From Streptomyces sp. NBC_01408 (lineage in GTDB: Bacteria > Actinomycetota > Actinomycetes > Streptomycetales > Streptomycetaceae), in assembly GCF_026340255.1 (NCBI RefSeq), contig NZ_JAPEPJ010000002.1, positions 868,001 to 932,000 of the forward strand: DNA of 64,000 bases. The letters run 5' to 3'. Position 1 is the stretch's first letter, and each line of letters begins with the position of its first letter. Under the pieces are notes generated by a model that searched no databases, was not told where the DNA came from, and saw only the letters and a list, made by a program, of their open reading frames with translations. A program made the position numbers and the translations under genes. Positions 46,873 to 55,776 of this stretch are shown here, piece by piece.

Positions 46873-48015
46873 TCAGGCGAGGAGGGCGGGGAGTGCGGCG
46901 GCGAAGCGTTCGTACTCCCCGGGCCCGTTGTAGATCTGCCCGCAGACGCGGATACCGCCGCCGCCCCGCCGGGGCCAGACCAGCACCCGCGTACGCAGCT
47001 TCGCGGCGATCTCCTCGCGCAGGGCCACGGCGGCGTCCTGTGTCTCGCCGATCCCGGGCGGCAGGAGCAGGGAGCGCAACGGGAGGCCTTCGGTGTGCGG
47101 GAGGGCGGTGAGCCCGGGGATCCGCGCGAGGAGGTCCGCGCCGTGGGCGGCGAGGGCGGTGTTGTGCGCGCGGACCTCGGCGGCGCCGAGGCGTTCCAGG
47201 AGGTCGAGGCCCTCGGGGGCGGCCAGCCAGCCGGTGTAGTCGGCGGTGGCCCGGTACTCCACGGAGCGGGGGAAGCCGCGGTGGTCCTCCCAGGAGGGCG
47301 CGAGGGCGCGGACCCGGCCACGGTGGGCGGGGGCGACGGCCAGCAGCGCGCTGCCGGAGGGGGCGTACCCCCACTTGTGCAGGTTCCCGAACCAGAAGTC
47401 GGCGCCCTCGGCGACCGGCCGCGCCAGCATGCCGGGGGTGTGGGCGCCGTCCACGACGGTGGTGACGCCGCGGGCGGCGAGGTCGGCGAGGAGCCGGGGG
47501 CCGGCGATGAGGCGGGCAGTGGGCGAGCTGACGTGGTCGAGCAGCGCCACCCTGGTGCGGGGTGTGAGCGCGGCCAGCACGGTCTCGCGCACGGCGTCCT
47601 CGTCGGGCAGGTACGGGTCCAGGGCCACGGTGGTGACGGGGGCGCGGCGGGCGGCCGCCGCGACGACGGTGCCGTAGCCGTGGTCGGTGACCAGGATCTC
47701 GTCGCCGTCGGCGAGGGGGATGGCGTCGAGGGCGAGGTTGGCGCCCTCGGTGGCGTTGGCGATGAAGGCGATGCCCTCGGGGTCCGCTCCGAGGTGCGCG
47801 GCGATCCGGGCCCGGGCGACGGCCAGCCGGTTGGAGACGGAGTTGAAGAAGGCGTCGGGGTCCGCGTGGGCCTCGGCGCGGAGGGCTTCCTGCGCCTTCT
47901 GCACGGGGACCGGCACGGCCCCGTAGGAACCGTGGTTGAGGTGGGCCGTGCCCGGGTCCAGCCGGAAGAGGCCGGCACCGCCCGGGAAGACGGACGGGGT
48001 GGCGGGGTCGGTCAC
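46873..48015 (-). CDS. Class V aminotransferase, isopenicillin-N-epimerase-like
   Basis: 380-residue PLP enzyme. The Schiff-base lysine lies in FWFGNLHKWGYAPSGSALL, the PLP-binding aspartate in TVVDGAHTPGML, and the family start in LNHGSYGAVP. Resembles isopenicillin N epimerase and cysteine-desulfurase relatives; substrate unknown. GTG 48015 was chosen because the frame upstream is a shadow of the GH71-like gene. An 8-bp inverted repeat lies 70 bp upstream. Confidence 0.88.
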   Translation of the reverse strand: MTDPATPSVFPGGAGLFRLDPGTAHLNHGSYGAVPVPVQKAQEALRAEAHADPDAFFNSVSNRLAVARARIAAHLGADPEGIAFIANATEGANLALDAIPLADGDEILVTDHGYGTVVAAAARRAPVTTVALDPYLPDEDAVRETVLAALTPRTRVALLDHVSSPTARLIAGPRLLADLAARGVTTVVDGAHTPGMLARPVAEGADFWFGNLHKWGYAPSGSALLAVAPAHRGRVRALAPSWEDHRGFPRSVEYRATADYTGWLAAPEGLDLLERLGAAEVRAHNTALAAHGADLLARIPGLTALPHTEGLPLRSLLLPPGIGETQDAAVALREEIAAKLRTRVLVWPRRGGGGIRVCGQIYNGPGEYERFAAALPALLA

Positions 48016-48084
48016 GGGTACCTCCGGGTGGCGTGGGCGGCGTTCTGCCTCCGGATCATGCAGGGGCGGCGGCCCGCACGGAAA

Positions 48085-48106
48085 GGCCAATCGCGACGGA
48101 TTGGCC
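48085..48106 (-). promoter_or_regulatory. Perfect 8-bp inverted repeat upstream of aminotransferase
   Basis: GGCCAATC-gcgacg-GATTGGCC, 70 bp before the GTG of the aminotransferase gene. AT-containing palindrome in very GC-rich surroundings; a likely operator. Confidence 0.45.
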
Positions 48107-48212
48107 TGCGGGGCGGTCCCGGTGGCGGGCGGCGGCCCGAGGGACCCGGCGCCCGGACCGATCGCAGCACCGGAGCACCGCAGCCGTGGTGCCCGGCATG
48201 AACGGGCGCCCC

Positions 48213-50051
48213 CTAAGGCGTGTCGCGGCCGCTGGTCGCCGCGTAGTACTGGAGGTCCTGGACCTCGACCTTGTGGTCCACCGGGTAGGGCAGCTCCACC
48301 TGCGCCTTGGTCTTCCCGTCCCGTACGACCTGTGCCGAGCTGGTGCCCGGCTTCAACGGCAGCAGTTCGGCGTGGATCCCGGCGGGCGCGTCGTGGGAGT
48401 CCTCGGCGGACCCGACGGCCGTGCGGACGACTCCCGGCGCGGCGAGGAAGCTGAGCACCTCCACCGTGTCCCGGGACGCGGCGCTGCCCTTGCGCAGCGA
48501 CATCACCAGGGACTGGTCCCCCGTGGGATCGGCCGCCGCGAACTGGGTGCGCCCCGTGAGGTACAGCGTGTCCCGGACGATCTCCGGCCAGCTGCCCGTC
48601 TTGAACTTCGTCAGGTAGTAGGAGGTCAGGTCCAGGTAGGCGTAGCCGTTGTGGAGGGAGGGCGCGAACTGGGTGCCCTCGGAGTAGTCGTTCCAGGTGG
48701 TGAGCTGCACCCAGTCGGCGCCGTCGTCGATGGCGTGCGTCCAGGTGGAGCGCAGGGTCGCGGTGTTGCCCGCCTCGTCGTAGATGCCCTGGTTGGGGCG
48801 GGCGTCCTGGACGGACACGGGCTGCATCCAGATCTTGCCCATGTCGTGGGCCCGCCGGACATCGCGCCTGGAGCTGTCCTGCCCGACGTAGCTGCGGCTG
48901 CCCCACTCGGAGAAGCCGTAGCTGATCTGGGCGAAGTCGGCGCTGTTCCCGTCGAAGTCGAGGAAGAGCGGGACGAAGGCGGTACGGATGCCGTGCCGGG
49001 ACTTGAGGGCGTCCATGACCCCGGTCCACCAGGCCACGCTCTTCGCCTCCGCCTTGAAGGGGGAGACGACCAGCCGGCCGTCGGGGAGCCGGTGCGCGGC
49101 GGGGGCTTTGCCGAGTGCGGCCACGGCGTCGGCGAGGACTCCCGGATCGTCTGTCTTCAGCGAGGTCATGTCGGGCATCAGCATGATCTTGAAGCCGGGG
49201 TCCACCGAACGGGCGGCCTCCATCAGGAGGTTGGAGCGCTCCCAGTTCTTCCCGGAGAGGGAGAGCATGTCGAGGGTGAACCCGTCGACGCCGGCCGCGC
49301 GGGCGGTGCGCACCTCCTGCTGGAGGTTGGCCAGTTCCCAGGCGCCGCTCTTGGGCGGGACGGGCAGCGGCCGGTCGCGCAGCAGGCCGCCGTACTTCTC
49401 GTGCTTGCCGCTTTCGCCGTCCGGGTTCAGGTAGTTGCGGGTGTAGTAGTCGCCGTCCGCGCTCACGTTGTCGAGGGACAGCGGGTACGGGGTGAAGTAG
49501 TGGGCGAACACCAGCTTCCTGCCCGCTCCGCCGGAGCGCAGGGCGGCGGGCTGGGGCAGGTCGAAGGGCAGGGCTCCGGCGGGGCGTCCGGCCACGGAGT
49601 CCGCCGCGCCGTCGGGGTCGTCCTCGGCGGGCGCCCCGTCGGTGGGCGGCGGGCTCTGGGCCGGCGGCGGGGTGGCCGGACCGGAGGCTTCGGGCGGGGC
49701 CTCGGCGGTGGGGTCGGGCAACCAGGGCGCGTCGCCGACGGGGGCCGGACCGCCTTGCGCGGTGGCCCCTCCGAAGGGGTCCCAGGCGATTCCGGTGGCC
49801 GCGCAGACGCCGACGAGGAGGAAGGCCGAGATCAGGGTCGCCAGGAGGGGTCTGCGGCCCCGGAAGCGGGGCCGGCGCCGGTGCGAGGACGGGCGCGCCG
49901 CCCGCACGGACCGCCGGCCGCCCGCCCGCCGTCCGGCTCGCCGGTCCGTACGCCGGTCAGCCCCGTGCTCCGCTCCCCGGTCGGCGCCGCGCTGCGCTCC
50001 CCCGTCCTCGACGTGCTCCGCTCGCCGGTCCGTTCGCCGGTCCGCTGTCAT
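48213..50051 (-). CDS. GH71-like secreted or membrane-anchored glycosidase
   Basis: 612 residues from ATG 50051 (GGAGGG upstream). An arginine-rich, internally repetitive N-terminus, then one hydrophobic anchor (about residues 73-93, LLATLISAFLLVGVCAATGI), a proline-rich linker, and a catalytic domain of the glycoside hydrolase family 71/99 type: KLVFAHYFTPYPLS, GVDGFTLDMLS, FVPLFLDFDG, LTTWNDYSEG. GH71 enzymes cleave alpha-1,3-glucan. Probably acts outside the cell. Confidence 0.82.
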   Translation of the reverse strand: MTADRRTDRRAEHVEDGGAQRGADRGAEHGADRRTDRRAGRRAGGRRSVRAARPSSHRRRPRFRGRRPLLATLISAFLLVGVCAATGIAWDPFGGATAQGGPAPVGDAPWLPDPTAEAPPEASGPATPPPAQSPPPTDGAPAEDDPDGAADSVAGRPAGALPFDLPQPAALRSGGAGRKLVFAHYFTPYPLSLDNVSADGDYYTRNYLNPDGESGKHEKYGGLLRDRPLPVPPKSGAWELANLQQEVRTARAAGVDGFTLDMLSLSGKNWERSNLLMEAARSVDPGFKIMLMPDMTSLKTDDPGVLADAVAALGKAPAAHRLPDGRLVVSPFKAEAKSVAWWTGVMDALKSRHGIRTAFVPLFLDFDGNSADFAQISYGFSEWGSRSYVGQDSSRRDVRRAHDMGKIWMQPVSVQDARPNQGIYDEAGNTATLRSTWTHAIDDGADWVQLTTWNDYSEGTQFAPSLHNGYAYLDLTSYYLTKFKTGSWPEIVRDTLYLTGRTQFAAADPTGDQSLVMSLRKGSAASRDTVEVLSFLAAPGVVRTAVGSAEDSHDAPAGIHAELLPLKPGTSSAQVVRDGKTKAQVELPYPVDHKVEVQDLQYYAATSGRDTP

Positions 50052-50200
50052 CCTGGTCCCTCCCCGGAACATGCCCCGAGTGGGGGCTGCACAGCAGTAG
50101 AGCCCATTACCGGCTGCCGGACAACCGTTCCCAGGAGCCGGGCCGGAACACGTACGTCACAGGGACCAGGGGAACTACGGACGTGTCCGTCGGGGCGGTG

Positions 50201-51031
50201 TCAGACCCGGTCGGCGGCTATCAGCAGGTACTGGAAGCTGCCGCCCTTGTAGGCGTCGAGGAAGGCGTCCTCGATGCCGGTGGTGAGCGAGGACCTGGCC
50301 CGCAGTTCCCAGTAGGGGATCGCCGCGGCCGTCAGGTCCGTGACGCACACCGGCACCAGGCGGTTCGCTGCGAGCTCCTTGAAGTAGGTGCTGCGGGGGT
50401 GGACGGCGCAGATGTAATGCGCGTTGATCTCGCTGACGGCCTTGGAGGGCAGCCCGTACGTGTCGTTGTAGCAGCCGGTGATGGTCACGTAGCGGCCACC
50501 GCGGCGCAGCAGGCGCGCGTGTTCGGCGAAGAGCTGCGAGAGCTCCACGTACATGGTGCTCTCGTTGTTCCAGACGGCGCTGAAGGCGCCCTTCTCGAAG
50601 CCGGTGTCGAGCATGTTCTTGACGTGGAATCGGACGCTCCGCTCCACCTGGCGCTGCCTGGCCTGGTCGTTGGCGAAGGCCACCTGGGACTCGGAGATGG
50701 AGACGCCGTCGACCCGGCAGCCGTAGCGCAGGTGGGCGACGAAGCTGCCGCCGCCCCGGCCGCAGCCGGCGTCCAGCACCCGGTCCTGCGGACCGAGTTC
50801 GCCGAGATGGCCGGCGAGCAGGTCGGCCTGGGCGCACTCCAGGCGATGCAGTTCCCGGACGACGCGTTCGTCGCGGCCCTCGTCGGGGCCGTCGAGGACG
50901 CTCCAGTCGGCCTCGCCGATGCCGTAGTGGTGGTGGTAGGTGCCGTCGACCTCTCCGAGCCGGAGGTTGACGGGATTCTTCTCCTTGTTCCAGTAGTCGG
51001 CGACGGACCGCTGGTAGAGGCTGAGGGACAT
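50201..51031 (-). CDS. Geranyl diphosphate 2-C-methyltransferase
   Basis: 276-residue SAM-dependent methyltransferase that converts geranyl diphosphate to 2-methyl-GPP, the first step to 2-methylisoborneol. Diagnostic features: the GPPMT segment YHHHYGIGEADW, SAM motif VLDAGCGRGGGSFVA, and NNESTMYVE. The Streptomyces enzyme is usually slightly longer at the N-terminus. Same strand as the shell gene upstream, 45-bp gap; 2-MIB synthase is divergent on the other side of the shell gene. Confidence 0.95.
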   Translation of the reverse strand: MSLSLYQRSVADYWNKEKNPVNLRLGEVDGTYHHHYGIGEADWSVLDGPDEGRDERVVRELHRLECAQADLLAGHLGELGPQDRVLDAGCGRGGGSFVAHLRYGCRVDGVSISESQVAFANDQARQRQVERSVRFHVKNMLDTGFEKGAFSAVWNNESTMYVELSQLFAEHARLLRRGGRYVTITGCYNDTYGLPSKAVSEINAHYICAVHPRSTYFKELAANRLVPVCVTDLTAAAIPYWELRARSSLTTGIEDAFLDAYKGGSFQYLLIAADRV

Positions 51032-51076
51032 GCCGGGGGATCCCTTCGGGGCGGGGGGGGGTGGTCGGCGTACGCG

Positions 51077-52501
51077 TCAGGAGCGCGGGGCTGCGATGTC
51101 GGCGTTCTCCAGGATCCCGATGGCGTCGGGCACCAGGATCGCCGTGGAGTAGTACGCGCTGACCAGGTAGGACATGACCGACTTCTGGTCGATGCCCATG
51201 CAGCGGACGTTGAGGCCGGGTTCGATCTGCTCCGGGATCGCGGCCGGGCGCAGTCCTACGACTCCTTCGTTCTCCTCGCCGGTGCGCAGCGCGAGGATGG
51301 AGCTGGTGTGGCCGTCGACGACGGGGATCTTGCCGCAGGGCAGCACGGGAACGCCGCGCCAGGACGGCACCTGCTTGCCGTGGACCTCCACGGTGTCGAG
51401 GGCGATGCCGCGTTTGTTGCACTCGCGGAAGAAGGCGGCGATGGCCTTGGGGTGCGCGAGGAAGAAACGGGTGCCGCGGCGCATGCTGAGGAGGTCGTCC
51501 ATGTCGTCGGGGGTGGGCGGGCCGGACCAGGCGCTGATGCGCTGTCCGTAATCGGCGTTGTGCAGGAGGCCGAACTCCCGGTTGTTCAGCAGTTCGGACT
51601 CCTCGCGTTCGCGCATCGCCTCGACGGTCAGGCGCAGTTGCTGCTCGAACTGGTTCATCGGGTCGTTGTAGAGGTCGGCGACGCGGGTGTGGATGCGCAA
51701 CACGGTCTGCGCGAGGCTGAGTTCGTACTCGCGCGGGCCGAGTTCGTAGTCGACGAAGGTGGCGGGCAGCAGGGCCTCGCCGGCGTGGCCGGAGGAGAGC
51801 TCGATGTCGGCCTCGCCGCGCCGGTTGACCGGGCGGCGGCCGTTCTCCACGTACTGTTCGAGGTGGTCCCGCAGGCTCGCCGCGCGGGCGAGCACCTCCT
51901 GGAAGGAGCTCCAGCGCAGCACCATGACGGTGGCGGCGGTGGCGGCCCGGACCCCGTATCCCCACCGCGGGTCGGCCTGGCCGAGGGCGTCGTCGCCGAG
52001 CTGGTCGCCGTCGGCGACCACGCCGAGGAGCTCGGCTCCGCCGTACTTCCCCTCGGCGCGCTTCTCGAAGCGGCCGTGGGCGATGACGAAGACCTCCTCC
52101 ACGGCGGCGCCGGACTCCACGAGGGCGTCGCCGGCGCGCAGGTCGCGCTTGACGAAGCGCCGTGCCAGTTCCTCCAGTACGTCGGTGTCGGCGAAGCCTT
52201 TGAGGACGGGGAGTTCGGCGAGGGTGGGGGCGAGGATGCGTACGTCGTCCGCGCCGCTCTGGACGAAGGAGACCCGGCCGCGCCCGACGGCGTGGGTGAG
52301 GCGGCGGTTGACGCGGTAGGTGCCGGCTCCGAGGTGCACCCAGGGCAGCATGCGCAGCAGCCAGCGCGAGCTGATCCCCTGCATCTGGGGCACGGACTTG
52401 GTGGTCGTCGCGAGATTGCGGGCCGCTGCGGTGCTCAGGCTCAGCTGCCGGTCGGCGGCGGGGTCGTGCCCCTCCAGGGGGTGCTGTGCCTCTGTGGTCA
52501 T
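51077..52501 (-). CDS. eshA: Family 2B encapsulin shell protein (EshA-type), module 1
   Basis: 474 residues. Automated annotation would call this a Crp-like cyclic-nucleotide-binding regulator, but the architecture is that of family 2B encapsulins: an HK97-fold shell protein with an inserted cyclic-nucleotide-binding domain (about residues 95-225). Hallmarks: N-terminal [35 protein letters not shown], and the C-terminal LRTGEENEGVVGL and YLVSAYYSTAILVPDAIG. EshA of Streptomyces belongs here, and such shells are known to enclose 2-MIB synthase. ATG 52501 has GGAGG. Shares a 274-bp divergent promoter region with 2-MIB synthase. Confidence 0.93.
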   Translation of the reverse strand: MTTEAQHPLEGHDPAADRQLSLSTAAARNLATTTKSVPQMQGISSRWLLRMLPWVHLGAGTYRVNRRLTHAVGRGRVSFVQSGADDVRILAPTLAELPVLKGFADTDVLEELARRFVKRDLRAGDALVESGAAVEEVFVIAHGRFEKRAEGKYGGAELLGVVADGDQLGDDALGQADPRWGYGVRAATAATVMVLRWSSFQEVLARAASLRDHLEQYVENGRRPVNRRGEADIELSSGHAGEALLPATFVDYELGPREYELSLAQTVLRIHTRVADLYNDPMNQFEQQLRLTVEAMREREESELLNNREFGLLHNADYGQRISAWSGPPTPDDMDDLLSMRRGTRFFLAHPKAIAAFFRECNKRGIALDTVEVHGKQVPSWRGVPVLPCGKIPVVDGHTSSILALRTGEENEGVVGLRPAAIPEQIEPGLNVRCMGIDQKSVMSYLVSAYYSTAILVPDAIGILENADIAAPRS

Positions 52502-52599
52502 GCGGGTTCCTCCATGCGTCGGGCCACGCGGAACGTGCTGCACCGCTCACGTTGGTGCGCCCGCGGCGGCTCGCGGTAGCGGGGCGGACCGTGCGGACT

Positions 52600-52694
52600 G
52601 TTGAAAATCGCGGCCGGTTGAACCGGTGCACGTCTGTACGAGGCCCCTGGCCGTGGACACCAGTGCAGGCTTTCAACGCCGGCGGATCTTCAAC
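52600..52694. promoter_or_regulatory. Divergent shell/2-MIB-synthase promoter: paired GTTGAA motifs
   Basis: Plus-strand GTTGAA-N11-GTTGAA (52600-52605 and 52617-52622) points to 2-MIB synthase. The same motif on the minus strand (TTCAAC at 52672-52677 and 52689-52694) points to the shell gene. Start-to-start spacing is 17 bp in both. A third copy lies upstream of the helix-turn-helix regulator at 55444-55466. TC at spacer positions 3-4 is common to all three. Confidence 0.7.
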
Positions 52695-52775
52695 ACACGC
52701 GCCGGGCGGAGCGCCTACCGGGGCGCGGGGCGGCGCCCGCTCCATGGGTGGGTGTGCCGACCCGCAGGAGGAGCC

Positions 52776-53927
52776 ATGGACCGCGCCGCCCCCGACCGCC
52801 CCGTGCCCGCCGGCCGCCGGGGGGAGGTGCTGGGGCGGCTGCTGGACGGCCGGAGCGGGCTGGGCCTCGGGCTGGAGCCCGGCCGGGCATCCGTAGCCGG
52901 AAGCGAAGGGAGCGCCGCGAGCGCCGGGAACGCAGGGAACGCCGGGAGCCAGCCCTCGGGGACGGGCCTGGTCATCCCCCCGCTGTACTGCCCCGACGCC
53001 GTCCGGGACGATCCCGCCCTGGGGGACGAGGTCGACGAGCGGCTGGTGCTGTGGGCGCGGGAGACCGGGATCTACGCGGACCGGCTGGACATGCTCCGCT
53101 CCTGCGGGTTCGGCCGGCTGATGATGCTCGGGCATCCGGACTGCGACGATCCCGACCGGTTGCTGGCGGCCGCCAAGTGCGGGCTGGCGGAGTGGTCCGT
53201 GGACGACCACTGGGTCGACGAGGGGGCGGACGCCGATCCCGAACTGATCGGCGCCCGCGTGGCGTTGGCGCACGCCGTGGTGGACCCGGTCCGGCTGCCG
53301 TCCGGCTACGAGCGGCGGTTCGAGGAGCGGGTGGCGGCGGAGCCGGTGCTGCGCGCCTTCCGCTCCTGCCTGGACCACCTGGCCCGGTTCGCCACCCCCA
53401 CCCAGGTGACCCGGCTGCGCTACCAGCTGGCCGTGATGTTCGTCGGGTACAACCACGAGGCGCAGTGGCGCACGTCGGGGCGCCGGCCGCCGGTCTGGGA
53501 GTACCTGGTGCACCGGTACGAGAACGGCTTCTTCCCCTGCATGGTCCTGACCGATCCGGTCGGCGGGTACGAGGTGCCCGCGCAGGAGTTCGCGGATGCC
53601 CGGGTGCGGCGTACGTACATGTACGCGGGCGTGGCCACGTGCCTGCTCAACGACCTGTACTCGATGGCGCGGGAGGACCCGGCCGACACCAACCTCCCCA
53701 ACCTGATCGCGGCCGAGGAGGGCTGCACCCTCCAGGAGGCGGTGAACCGGACGGCCGCGATCCACAACGAGATCATGTGCGCCGTCGAGGCGGAGTCGGC
53801 CGCCCTGGCCTCCCTCGGCTCCCCGCTGCTGGGCCGCTTCCTGGAGGGCCTGTGGAACTGGATGGGCGGCGCCAAGGAGTGGCACGCCACCAGCCCCCGC
53901 TACCACGGCATCCGCACGGACGCCTGA
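52776..53927 (+). CDS. 2-Methylisoborneol synthase
   Basis: 383-residue class I terpene cyclase that turns 2-methyl-GPP into 2-MIB. Metal-binding motifs: DDHWVDE (143-149) and NSE motif NDLYSMARE (292-300). The first 60 residues are disordered and low-complexity (GSEGSAASAGNAGNAGSQ), as in enzymes of this family, where such extensions carry encapsulin-targeting signals. ATG 52776 has GGAGGAG upstream. Divergent from the shell gene; pathway partner of the GPP methyltransferase. Confidence 0.95.
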   Translation: MDRAAPDRPVPAGRRGEVLGRLLDGRSGLGLGLEPGRASVAGSEGSAASAGNAGNAGSQPSGTGLVIPPLYCPDAVRDDPALGDEVDERLVLWARETGIYADRLDMLRSCGFGRLMMLGHPDCDDPDRLLAAAKCGLAEWSVDDHWVDEGADADPELIGARVALAHAVVDPVRLPSGYERRFEERVAAEPVLRAFRSCLDHLARFATPTQVTRLRYQLAVMFVGYNHEAQWRTSGRRPPVWEYLVHRYENGFFPCMVLTDPVGGYEVPAQEFADARVRRTYMYAGVATCLLNDLYSMAREDPADTNLPNLIAAEEGCTLQEAVNRTAAIHNEIMCAVEAESAALASLGSPLLGRFLEGLWNWMGGAKEWHATSPRYHGIRTDA

Positions 53928-53973
53928 GGGCCGGCCCCGACACCGCGGGCCCGGCCTGACCGTCGGACACCCC

Positions 53974-55410
53974 CTACGGCAGGCCGCCCAGCCGGGCCAG
54001 CAGGGCCTGTGCGGTGCGGTTGCCGCGTACCGGCTGGAGGCGGCCGCGCAGCCGGCGCAGGGCGTCGTCCACGCGGGCGGACTCCAGCTGGGGCACCAGG
54101 TCCAGCAGTTCGTGCCAGACGGCGCAGGCGCGCTCCAAGTGGCCCGAGTCCAGGTGCAGTTCGGCGAGCCGGGCCGAGGTGATGGCGCGGGCCCGGCGTT
54201 CGGCGGCGGGCCGGTGCCGCAGGGAGGAGATCAGCGCGGCCATCGCTCCGCGTGCGTCGCCGAGGGCGGTCAGCGCCTCGGCCTGCTGGTGGGCGAGCGC
54301 GGCCTGGTGGTAGTCGCCGATGGCCGCCTGCTGCCCGGCCGAGCGCTCCAACAGCCTTTGCGCGTCGGACAGCCGGGCCACCGCTGCCCGCCGGTCGCCG
54401 CAGCCCGCCTCGGCGACCGCCAGCTGCCCGGTCACGAAGGCGGCTTGCAGGGAGGGGAGCCGGCCCACTTCGCGCGCGGCCGCCTCGGCCAGCTCCAGCG
54501 CCTGCTTGCGGTGGCCCAGGCAGTGGGCCTGCACGCTCATCGCCCGCAGGACCGGCGCCCAGCACTGCGGGTCCCCCGCCTCCTGCCCGAGCCGCAGCGC
54601 CGCGCGGTAGTAGGCCTGGGCCACGCCCTGCTGGTTGCCGTCGAAGAAGAGGAACCCGGCGGTGTAGGCCAGCCGCGAGGTCGCGCCCAGCAGCCGGTGG
54701 CGTACGGCGGGCAGGGTCTCGGCGCGTAGCCAGGGGGCCACCGTCGTGGCCAGGTAGCGGGTCAGGGCCGGCCGGGTCAGGCCGCTGCCGAACATCATGT
54801 CGGCGTTGCGGAAGACGGGCAGGACCGCTTCGGCCGCCTCCACGTGGTGCCGGTCGATCCTGCCGGACCGGGGGGCGGGGGCGCCGGGCCCGCCGGGCGG
54901 CGGCCAGCCCGGGGGGCGCCAGGCGGAGGAGTAGACGGGGATCTCACCTAAGAGCGCCTCCCCGAACAGGGCTTCTCCGGGCTGCGGCCCGGGCCGGTCC
55001 GCCGCCGCGCCGGCGCTCACCCCGCCGCTCGCCCCGCCGGGCCCCCCGCGGCGCGCCGCGGCGGTCCCCCCAATCCCGCCTTCCGGCGCGCCTTCGCCCG
55101 CCGCCGCTCCCGCGTCCGGTGCGGAGCCGGGGCGGTCCCGCGCCCGTAGGCCGGCGGGCCGCGACAGCCCGGTGTCGGCCGGGCTGACCCGCCGGCCGGT
55201 GCGCCGGCTCAGTGCCTCGGCGGCGAGGGCGACGACGTGCGCGGGGGGCCGGGTCCCCGCGAGCCAGTGTGAGACGGAGGTCCGGTCGTAACGCAGGGTG
55301 AGGCCGGATTCGGCGGCCACGCCGTTGACGGCGCGGGCGAAGTCCTGCCCGCTCCAGCGGGCGTCGGTGAGGAGGGTGCGGAGTCGTCCGTTGGGTTCAC
55401 GCTTGACCAT
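53974..55410 (-). CDS. Helix-turn-helix/TPR-type regulator between the two terpene modules
   Basis: 478 residues. The N-terminal 70 residues form a Streptomyces-type helix-turn-helix (REPNGRLRTLLTDARWSGQD, then YDRTSVSHWLAGTRPPAHVV), a glycine/alanine/proline-rich linker follows to about 175, and the rest is helical repeats of TPR character (YYRAALRLGQEAGDPQCWAP, ALEALTALGDARGAM-like units). ATG 55410 is preferred over 55461. A GTTGAA-N11-GTTGAA site lies 34 bp upstream on its own strand, so autoregulation and control of the shell/2-MIB promoter are likely. Ends 46 bp from the convergent 2-MIB synthase gene. Confidence 0.82.
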   Translation of the reverse strand: MVKREPNGRLRTLLTDARWSGQDFARAVNGVAAESGLTLRYDRTSVSHWLAGTRPPAHVVALAAEALSRRTGRRVSPADTGLSRPAGLRARDRPGSAPDAGAAAGEGAPEGGIGGTAAARRGGPGGASGGVSAGAAADRPGPQPGEALFGEALLGEIPVYSSAWRPPGWPPPGGPGAPAPRSGRIDRHHVEAAEAVLPVFRNADMMFGSGLTRPALTRYLATTVAPWLRAETLPAVRHRLLGATSRLAYTAGFLFFDGNQQGVAQAYYRAALRLGQEAGDPQCWAPVLRAMSVQAHCLGHRKQALELAEAAAREVGRLPSLQAAFVTGQLAVAEAGCGDRRAAVARLSDAQRLLERSAGQQAAIGDYHQAALAHQQAEALTALGDARGAMAALISSLRHRPAAERRARAITSARLAELHLDSGHLERACAVWHELLDLVPQLESARVDDALRRLRGRLQPVRGNRTAQALLARLGGLP

Positions 55411-55776
55411 CAGAACCGCCCAGCTCGTACACGTGTCCAGTGATTCAACGCGAGGGGACATTCAACAGGGTGGGGCGGGGCCGGATGTACCGGGTGAGGC
55501 CGTCCTGCCCCTAACTAAGACGTGTGCACACCGGGCAACACGGTCACACCGCGTAGCCCTGGCGTACGGGAGCACACAGATCACCAGGAAGCGGGATCGC
55601 TCCTTCCGGTCACCCCCGCGCGCCACCCCGCTCACCGCGCCCGTCCGTCCCACGGCGCCCACCGCGCTCACCCAGCTCGGCCCGCCCACCCCACCCGGCC
55701 GCTCACCCCGCCCACCCCACCCGGCCCGCCCGGCCGCTCGCCCCGCTCGCCCCGCTCCGGAGGAGGCACCCGCCCG
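55411..55776. promoter_or_regulatory. Regulator/polyprenyl-synthase divergent region with GTTGAA motif and low-complexity tract
   Basis: Minus-strand GTTGAA-N11-GTTGAA at 55466-55444 points to the regulator. No such motif was found toward the polyprenyl synthase. From about 55620 to 55765 the plus strand is pyrimidine-rich and repetitive (CGCCCACCCCACCCGGCC and CTCGCCCCG units). The polyprenyl-synthase frame stays open through it from a GTG at 55522, encoding a proline-rich stretch that could be an N-terminal extension, although the ribosome site favours 55777. Confidence 0.6.

Noticed and set aside
49930..50051. Repeat array at the start of the GH71-like gene as a mobile or CRISPR-like repeat
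   Set aside because: The short imperfect repeats are in frame and encode an Arg/Asp-rich low-complexity N-terminus; no spacer structure.
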